Source of the DNA: Saccharina japonica
Lineage: Eukaryota > Sar > Phaeophyceae > Laminariales > Laminariaceae
Direction: 5' to 3'
Assembly: GCA_008828725.1 (NCBI GenBank)
Contig: MEHQ01003547.1
Coordinates: 378,863-442,862 of the forward strand
Length of the DNA: 64,000 nt
Shown one piece after another: positions 36,101 to 45,800 of this stretch. Each line of letters begins with the position of its first letter. Position 1 is the first letter of the stretch. The position numbers and the translations under genes are program-made. The notes under the pieces are model-generated. The model saw only the letters and a list, made by a program, of their open reading frames with translations, did not search any database and was not told the origin of the DNA.

Positions 36101-39100
36101 ACCGTGCCCGGAGCTTTGCCCGAGGGGCATCGTGCTCATGCCCTGCTTCCTCGGGTCGCCGTGGTGCTCTCTCCCCGCGATGGCCGTCGCCGCCGCAACC
36201 CAAGGATTGATTTTCGGCCTGCTGCGCAAGATTAGCTTATCGAACAGGTAGTTCCCGATGATGGTGGCGTCGCTGCTCGAGTCTAGCGTGTCGCTCCCGG
36301 CGAGGTGCCTTGTTTCGGCGGCGGTGATGGGTGGTGGCGGTGACGACGGGGGGGTTAGGGGAGCTGGGGTTAGGGTTAGGGTTTGGGCCGGGGCTGGGGT
36401 TGGGGTTAGGGATCGGGTTGGGGTTGGGGTTAAGGTTGGGGTTGGGTTAGGGTTGGGATGGCGTTTTGTTTTTCCACTCCTTATTATTATATTCGCCCCT
36501 TCTTTTATCCCTCCTTCCTAGTAGTAACTCGGATCCGGGGTCACAAAAGTAGGTTTTTCTCCCTCATCCCCCACTACGGCTCTTGCCCTGCATTTTTATC
36601 GCGAGAAGACTTCAATTCAGCCCTTTCTTCCCTCGTCGACTCGCATCGAATTGCGCCTCCCACGCTACTAGGCGATCTCAGCAGTTGATTCCGTTTTTCG
36701 TTTATTTTTGCTAGTAAACCCAAAAGTCCGACCCACATGAGATTCGAACCCCGGACATTAACTATTAGTGGCATTCGAGGGTACCACTAAACCATCGGGG
36801 AACCATAGTAAATAGGACGTATGGCACACACAAAAACCTACATATTTAGCAAATGTTACTAACAATATTTAGTCCTATTTACTATGGTCCCCCGCAATAG
36901 ACCATCGGGGCGACCGACTGGAGTTGGAGTTGGGTAAACAAAATAACCATAGCAACAACCCCAGCCCGCAGCGAGATCACTTGCAAAAATCATACTATAG
37001 TACGTGGTAGGGTACGACTTGCGACCTTACTACAGCTCATGCAAATAATACAACTCACACCTCACTTATTATCATACAATACATACAACTCTCACTCTTG
37101 CAACTCATACACACAATTCACACAACCCATACAAATCATACACCCCACACAATCAGCCCAACTCAATACAAACCCCATCAAAAAAGCGAAACACCAGCCT
37201 ACCCACCCACACAGCGTGCGTGAGTGTATCGTACCGGAAGAAGGAGTGCTCCAGCTTGTGCCGAGGGATGAAGCCCATAGCCTTGGAGACGGCGTAGAGG
37301 GAGATTTTCTTGGTGTTCTCGTGGCCCTGTCTCACCATCTCCAGGGCGAACTTCTGGTCGTCGGGGTTACACGTCCCCTTGAGGGAGTAGTCCGTCAGCA
37401 GCAGGAGGATGTACTGCGCCAAGATGCTGCTCTGCTCGCGGCCGGGTTTCATGGCGCGCGCGGGGGGCAACGGGGTGAACTCGTGTCAGGCATGGCGGTA
37501 GTCGGAGCATCATACACCCTCGCATTGTAGCGGGGGGCAGCAAAAGAGAAGTGGCGTGAGACAACAAAGCAACACATACACACCCAAACACCAAAGACAC
37601 AGAGACACAGCCACAACCACGCGTACACACCAGATACACAAACACACACCACAGACAGACACAGACACACAGGCACAGGCACGCATACGCACGCGAATAC
37701 ACACAAAACGTAAGACATGTACACACACAATTATTCGACCAGCATACAAGTTGCGGACACGACACAACGCTACAATCACGAAAAACGACAGTCAGCCTTT
37801 GCAGCATCAGGTACCGTATACAATAACAGCACAGACTACAATAGAAACCATATGAGGAGGCTGACGTCGACAGCAATGGTCTTGGAATACACACGAGCAC
37901 AGTCGTACAATAAGACACACATCCCATGACCTCGGTGAACGGCGGGACCTACGCGGGACAATACCCACGCGCGGGTTGGGTCGAGAACACTGAACAACGA
38001 GCATTACTGTTGAGTTCTACAACAGTTTTAGTGCCGGCGATGGCCTCGCACTCCGAAACGGTTCACTACGCCCCATGACTATGCCAGTAGCTCTCTAGCA
38101 GTAGCTTACAGCAGCAACACGGCAGCAGTATGGGACAAACGTTAGCGTGCCCACCTGCACTCGCTCTAGGTACGGTCTCCACAGGTAGGAAGTGGCCACC
38201 AGCAGCACCAGGAAATTCTTGAGCAAGATGCCCACCCTCAGCGCCAAGTGGCACTGCATCACGACGAAAAAAAACAAAAAAAACGGGGGACGGGGACGGG
38301 CGAAGCGGAGCGGTTTCAGAGTGGGTGGTAGGCACGTGGGCACCGTGTCGCGCTGCCGTGTGACGTCAGGACCCCGCCGCTTCGTTTCGTGTTGTGGCGC
38401 CTGCTACGGTGAATGTGCACCTGCATACAGGCCATATTTTTGCCTTCTGAGGGTGGTCACTTGAGTAGCTCTATACTAATAGTAAGTAAAAAACTGATTT
38501 TGGACCGAAATAAAAGTGCCACGTACCCGATGAATGAAACCATGGCCTAACTATACAATGAAACATATTGCCGCATAAAAATGAAAGACCGACGATTTTC
38601 GGTTAAAGGGCCCGATCATTCAGAAACAAAATCAGCCAAAAAGTGCTACCGTACCTCTAGCGTAGCACGTGTCTTGTGTCGCGAACGGCTTGCCGCGCAA
38701 AGCACCGGCCGCTCGTTCTAGGTTCTCCAACATAAGCGAACAGATACCCAGCAACAACAACGCAACACGAGACACACCAGCTTGTATATACATACGATAC
38801 GGAAGGTATTGCTTGTTGTAGGCCACAGCTAGCTGTGGCATGCGTCCCGATCGGCTGCAGGATGGAAACTGCGGTGGACCAGAGAGCGCAACGTAGTCTA
38901 GCTGACCCCCGAGATAAGTGGTCAAAACAATGCTAACATTTGATGCTATCTAGCGTCTGCGCGCAGCGTGAGCACCAAGCATTACGGGGTCGTATAAGAA
39001 ATCATGTTTGCGTCCATGCCGCGCAACTCCTCCTTGAACTCCGACACCAACCATGTACGATATCGTCCCCCGATCCAGCAGTGGACGTTGTCGTAACCGT

Positions 39101-39796
39101 CCCGTTCTATCATCAATCCTGTCCTCCGAAAACTCCCACGACACGAGCGCTTAACTACTCCAAACAACATCTGTCCAGCACTCTACGTACGACAGATGGC
39201 TCGAGATTGACAAGACTTTATAAAGAGGGAAAGAGAGACAGATAATAGCGGCGACTTCACGTGGGTCCGAGCGAGCGGGGGAAGCTGGAAACGTGGCTGG
39301 ATGATAAACAGTGGTATCCTTCGAAACCACTCGGTATTTTTGGTGGGTCGGCTTTCTTTCGTGGTATATAGATGCCTGGCACCTCCAAAAACAGATTGCG
39401 AGTGCAAGCAAACAACTGATATAGGTTGTGGATTGAATTCTATAGTCAATTCAACGCGAGTCGTACACGAGGGAAGAAGGGCTCGTACGAAGTCTTCTCG
39501 CGACGAGAAACAAAAACAACACACGAACCGTAGTGGGGAGGAAGAAGGAGCGCTTGCTGTATGACCCCAGGTCTGAGTTACGCCTACAATAGAAGGGAGA
39601 GAGGAAAGAAAAGCGAGGTAATATACAGTACACGACACCTCATAAGAAAGGCAGGATGAGATTTACTGTATAGATGAAAACAAGAAATTCGGGAGTCGTT
39701 AACTTGAAATTAGTGTGGAAAGCACCCTCTCAAAAATAATAAATCCAGCCTGGACCAGATTTCTTGTTTCTTATTAGGTGTCCTGTACTGTATGGG

Positions 39797-39827
<31 letters not shown>

Positions 39828-42800
39828 CGAAGCGTACGGTGCAGTGCCGTGTAGTGCCGATCATACCTTTTGAGAAACCTACGGTGCGGTGCGGAGCGGT
39901 GCGGTGCGGTTTTGTTTGAGGGAAAGCCGTACCAGTACATGCGGCGAGGTGTGGTTCGGTTTGGTGTGCGGCTAGGTAAAACCAAGCTGAACCGTAAATA
40001 CAAACGCACCGCCGTGCGAAAAAAACCTTGGCTATTATTTAATGACATCACCAGCTAAACTGTGTATAGCACTGGCGGATACGTCTGTTTCTACACCCTA
40101 CGATGGAAACAACTTTACCTGGAGTATGGAGCTGCAATTGGTGTAGATGATTCGGGCGGCGTGCGACTCCTCGGGGTAGACCCACTTGTAGAACAGCCGA
40201 ATCCAGACAATCACCGACAAAATAGACCAGGCGACGTGCGCGATGTCGCGGTGGAGAGCCACCAAGAAGTAGTACCTTTTGTTTCCGGGTTTCCGACGAG
40301 GAAAAAAAGCGTGCACGAAAACAGGGGATACAAGAGATCAGACCTTAGAGAATCACAAAGGAAAGGGCCGCATACTCGTATTTATGGTACGGTGCACAAT
40401 GGCGGGGTGGGCATCGAAATTTAAAAAAAAACGTGAGGTGGGGTGTTCGATAGGAGGGGGGGGCGGGGACACAAATTCTGTTGTTGCGAGGAGAAACTAC
40501 TGGTAAGATAATACCAGTACTATTTTTGTTTTCTTCGAGAATGTATACGAGAATATAGTGGGGGGGAGGGACGAGGGGTCGATGGCTAGGAAAGGGGTGG
40601 TGAAAGAACGCCTGCTGCAAATCGTCTCGGTGACCACACAGGTCGCCATCTCGAGGAGGGTGTCGCGCTTCAGACTCCAACTCAGAGACCGCCAGGAAGC
40701 GAGGAGGAGCAGGGGGGGGGGGGGGCGACAGACCCGCACCGATGGCGTGTGGATGGAGCTTAGATGCGGCTTAGGACTTAAGAATAGAACGTAAAGAGTA
40801 CATATTGGGAAGAAGGAGGGAGCAAGGACTACAAATGGAGTATTGTGGATAAATCTTGGCGGGAAGTAGCCATAGAAGGATGTTAGACTTTGCGCATAGG
40901 TTTCCTTGGTTTCCGTGGTTTTCTGCTTTAAGGAATGTTATGAGTGGTCAACGTTGAAGCTCATGCTGCACATTGTCGGATGGCAAAGATAATAATGATG
41001 TTGTTTTGTCCGCATACATCACAGTATACGTATCGGACATGTTGAAAATATGTTATTAATAACACATATACTTCGAAGTATATAAATGTGTTCTGGCGTT
41101 GTGCATATATACCAGGCCGAGCAAATCCCGACAGCGGTGAAGGAGCCTGCATCTATCTACGATGAAATAGTCGTGCCGACGGCTCCCCTGCTTGCCCTGG
41201 GTTCCCGCAACATCGATGCGGTTCGCCACCGTGTAGTGAACGAGCGCGGATTACCTGGTGCTGGCTTGGTTTGTTGCGGTGTGGTTTGATAACTTTAGCT
41301 GCTGTTCTTGGCGAGTTCACCAGCCCTTTTACTAGAACAGCACAAAACACAACAATTGAAACAGGCTATGTACGAGTATTAATGGTATTTGGAGGGATTC
41401 ATTAATTAGAGAGTTGTTTTATAGTGAAGTTATAGCGTTGAAAGCACTCTCAAATAAGACATGCAGCCGTGTCCAGATTTCCTGTTTTTCTAAGGTGTCC
41501 TGTACTACTCCTGTACTGGTATGAAAACTTCATATTTGCAAGATTGTTTCTGTAGGGTACGTAGAGAACCATACCCGGGGTTTTTCCCGGGTATTATTAC
41601 CCTGCAAAGAACTTCTGTGAGTTCTGTGCGACACTCATACCCGCACCCGGAACTTCTGTAAGTTCTGTACGCCCGTGCCACAATACCCGGGGTACGGGTA
41701 CAACGTTTTTATACCCGTACGAAACTTCTGTGAGCTCTGTACGCCCGTGCCACAATACCCGGAACTTCTGTGAGTTCTGTAACACTCTCATACTCGTACC
41801 CAGAACTTCTGGAAGTTATGTACGACATCAATACCCGTACCGGGTACTTCTGTGTGTTCTGTACACCCCGTGATAAAATACCCGGGGTAAGGATACAACT
41901 AGTTTATACCCGAGAGGAACTTTTGCGAGTTCTGTACGCCCGTGTCACAATACCCGGAACTTCTGTGAGTTATGTAACACTTTCATACTCGTACCGGGAA
42001 CTTCTGTAAGTTCTGTAACGCTCCCATACCCGTACCCTAAATCCACAAACCGTACAGAACATAACCATGGTAATTTCCTCCCCAAGCTTCCAAATTTGCT
42101 CAATACATGAATCTATTAATCGTACGTTGGCAGGTGTTTCTAACACAGCCCTGTATGCTCGCAGAAAGAAAAATGGCCCGGACGCCTTCCCCGTATTGCT
42201 GCGATCACGTCAAGACTTTAGTGTCGAATAACTCGGCGTATTGACCGACATATGGCCTGAATGCATACTCGTACTCTATTGATATTTTACTATATATATG
42301 AAGGTAATCCCGACCTGGTATGAAAATGCGCCTCCGCAAGAAATACGAAGAGTATCCGTATCTCGAACTACAACCCGCACGCCAAAAATCTCTTCGCCAA
42401 GATGTTGCCCTCATCCAAGCGGTCGTGTAGAATATGCCCAATGTCGAAAACTTCGACGTATTCATTTTTGTTATTGCCCGAAGGTGAAATGTTGTGCTTC
42501 TTGCTGGAACCATCTCGTATTGCTCGTCCCTGTGGTGTCCCCACCGGAGGCCTGGTGGTGTTCATATCGTCTCTCAACACAAACATATACGAATTTCCTT
42601 TTTTCTTGCAACCCTTCTGATCTTGCGTTATTCGTAATGTGTGTCACTCCAAACAAACACTACAAATAACACATAGAACAAACATTCTACGCAGCTCGCA
42701 AAGTTGGGTATCTACTATTCAATCGGTCGAACTCACAGCTGACGTATTTATATATATTTTATATATATATATATTTGTCCTTTGTTCTTATGTTCTGGTT

Positions 42801-45800
42801 TTGGCGTGTTAGTTGTGTTCTCGTACCCGGTACGTTGGCCTTTCACTTGCTTTGCCTCGATTGATTTGCGACTATCTTATGTACGAGGTTTGTCCTTTTT
42901 CTCTGTCTCAGCCTGTAACAACATACATATCATACGTAATTTGATATCTCTGCAAGATAAATAATCATGACGGACACCAGGTGCACTGATGTAGTCGGAT
43001 AGCAAGAACGGTTTCATGTGAAGACTACACACGCTACGGTAGATAAAGTCATGAATTAATCAATTACACCCATCTCAACCCATGCATGCCAATTCCACGT
43101 AATGTGAGGAAAGGGTCGTTTTGTGCATCGACTTTTGTTTGCGTAAAGCAATGGACTCCTACTGCAGGCGATCGGCTGGAACACCTTCAGTTAGTTGAGT
43201 TTTACTTTGACGGATGTCCATCGTTTTGATTATTTCATACAATAAACTGATCGGTCCAGAAATAGCCCGCCAATATTCTTGCTGCGGTGAGACGTACAGC
43301 AGAAGTGGCATATACACCGCCTGCTGCTGCTGGCGATGAAGATGAACCGACCATGACGATAGCCGAAATATAAACGTTTGGGTTGCTGTTATGTATGTAA
43401 ATGTCCGGTTTACGAGTGGACGGGAGTTCCGCTTTCCACCTGGTGGCGGATCGACATACGTTTAAACGCCTCGGTAGTCGGTAGGCTACTGGCTACTGCT
43501 GCAGTGAAATATCTATTACCAACACGACCCCTCGATGGAGGCAACATCGTAAAATTGGTTTTTCGGCATCGAACTGCTGCAGTGAAGTATCTATCACCAA
43601 CACGGCTCCACGATGGAAGCAACATCATCACATTAGCTATTCGACATCGAATTAATAATTCCTTGAACGAGCTTAATTGGGTGGGCAAACTTGACACTGC
43701 CTGCAACTCTCTGCAATCTCGTGAAGACCTGCCCAACAGTAGGCTTTGCTTCATTTCCTGTCGGGGGACTGTTTTAATACATACCTGGTACGTAGGCACC
43801 AGCAGAACAACATAGCCAAGCCCCGTGCAATAACGGTGTCAATATGGATGGGGTCTTATCACATACCCTACTCGTGGTTTGTGTACGCCACCAAATAAGA
43901 TGCGACTACAATACGCCAGCGATCGGTTTGTTGACCTTTCAATGGAGAAACATACTATCAATACAGCATATAGCAGTCTGCTACGTTTCTGCCCACCCCG
44001 TACAACTTGCAATTTTTACCTAGGTTTACCTACTACGCCTGCTGTATACCGGTAACAAAATGCAAAACAGTATTCCAGTCGTGATCACGACCCGACATAC
44101 CCCCGACTACGAGAAAGGCTAGCGTTAAGAAAGAAAGTGGAAGCGGAGGAGCACTTAAGAGATATACGGGGGGTTAAAAGGAGGCATAGGAATGAAAACG
44201 TATTTGCACGGCCCAATGGACTTCGCGAAAACGCTGAAACTGCGATTTCGTGTAGGGGAGCTGGGCATGCCAGAAAGAAGAAAGAGGTATACCAGAGGCC
44301 GGGAGAAGGAGGAAGTAGATGCACAGATGTGCCCATGTGGCAAAGCACTAGAGATTAAAATCCACATAGTGGGAGAATGTGAAATGTCTAAACAGAGGGA
44401 CGACAAAAAAAACAGGAGGCATGAACTCACCGGTTTCCTCTATAGAGCACTCCGGGCGCCCAAGTGGTGACCACGTATGCGAAGAGCCGCGCCACGAGGC
44501 GGATACCGGGATACGATAGCAGCACGACCGACACGAAGCAGACCAACAGGACAATGTCTATTTCCACGCCTTCCACGCTCCTACCACATAGGATAAACGC
44601 GTGAAACAGAGAGAGGGAGAGGGAGAGGGAGAAAAGAAGAGAAAAAAAACACAGACCAAACGAGAGTGATGAGAACGTACGTTAACAAGCAAACAAACGA
44701 GCAAACAAACGAGCAGACAAACACACGAACAAATAACCCTATCAATCAATAAAAAACAGAAGCTGAGCAGCAGCAGCAGCAGCGACAACAACAACAACAA
44801 CAACAACATAAAAACGTCAACACAAACCCACAAAACACCAGAAAAAAAGGACAACCAGACAAAACAAAACATGCTATATACGTATATACAATACACAAAA
44901 TCACGGTCGTGGAACGTATCGGGGGGGCGGAAACACTACGTGAGCGCAGGAGTATACCGGTAGCCTTGGCCATGTATGTGCAACCCATGAGCAATCGACG
45001 GAAAGCAGACGGAATCGATGATTCCACCGCAACGCACACGAAAGGCAAGCAACACGCAACTCCCTGCACATGCGCTAATAACGATGTTGGTGAGAGGTTT
45101 AGTCGGTGGAAAAATCGACTTCCTTCCGTTTTTAATAAACCGTTACACAAAAAGTTGAGCTAAGGACCGTTTTTGACGACACATCGATTTAACGACACAG
45201 CGAAAACTTGCCAAATTCGCAAGGTTTGACAAGTTTTTACTTTCAGCTCTTGCCGAATAAAACCTTGCCAAACAAAACGGCAAGTGTAAACTCCCACAAA
45301 CTTGCCAACTAAGGATTGGGGGAATATCCAAAATTAAGTTTGGCAAAATCCTTGCCAAGTTCGCAAATCCAAGTACTCATACGTGGACTACGCCAATGTG
45401 CCAAATGGTATGCCAATCAGATCAGGGTCGTTAAAAAACGACCCGAAACAGTAAAGTGTCGTAGGCTATCGCTACTATAATATCATATTTAATACCAGAG
45501 GTGAGGGTATAAACACGGCACTCTTTCACTTTTGAGGCACACACTCACAGCTGTCTGGCGCGATACCGGAGCACAAAAGCGACCACGTAGCTCAGAACGA
45601 TGATCACCAGCGCCTTCCTCGCGAGCGCGAGTTCGACATCCAGATGGACGCTCTGGAGCACACACACCCATGAAGGGATCGGTGTCCCGGTGGCAGAAAC
45701 ACGGCCATCCCCCACCCCCACAACCACAACCACCAAAAGTAGCAGAAGTAGTACCAGTAGCAGCAACAACACCAGCAACAGCATCAACACCAACAGCAGC

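Noticed and set aside
35551..36235. Plus-strand Pro/Arg-rich frames up to 204 codons
   Set aside because: Antisense shadow of channel exon 8.
41580..42030. CRISPR-like array
   Set aside because: Spacers are themselves repeats, units vary and the spacing alternates; this is a higher-order tandem repeat in a eukaryotic intron.
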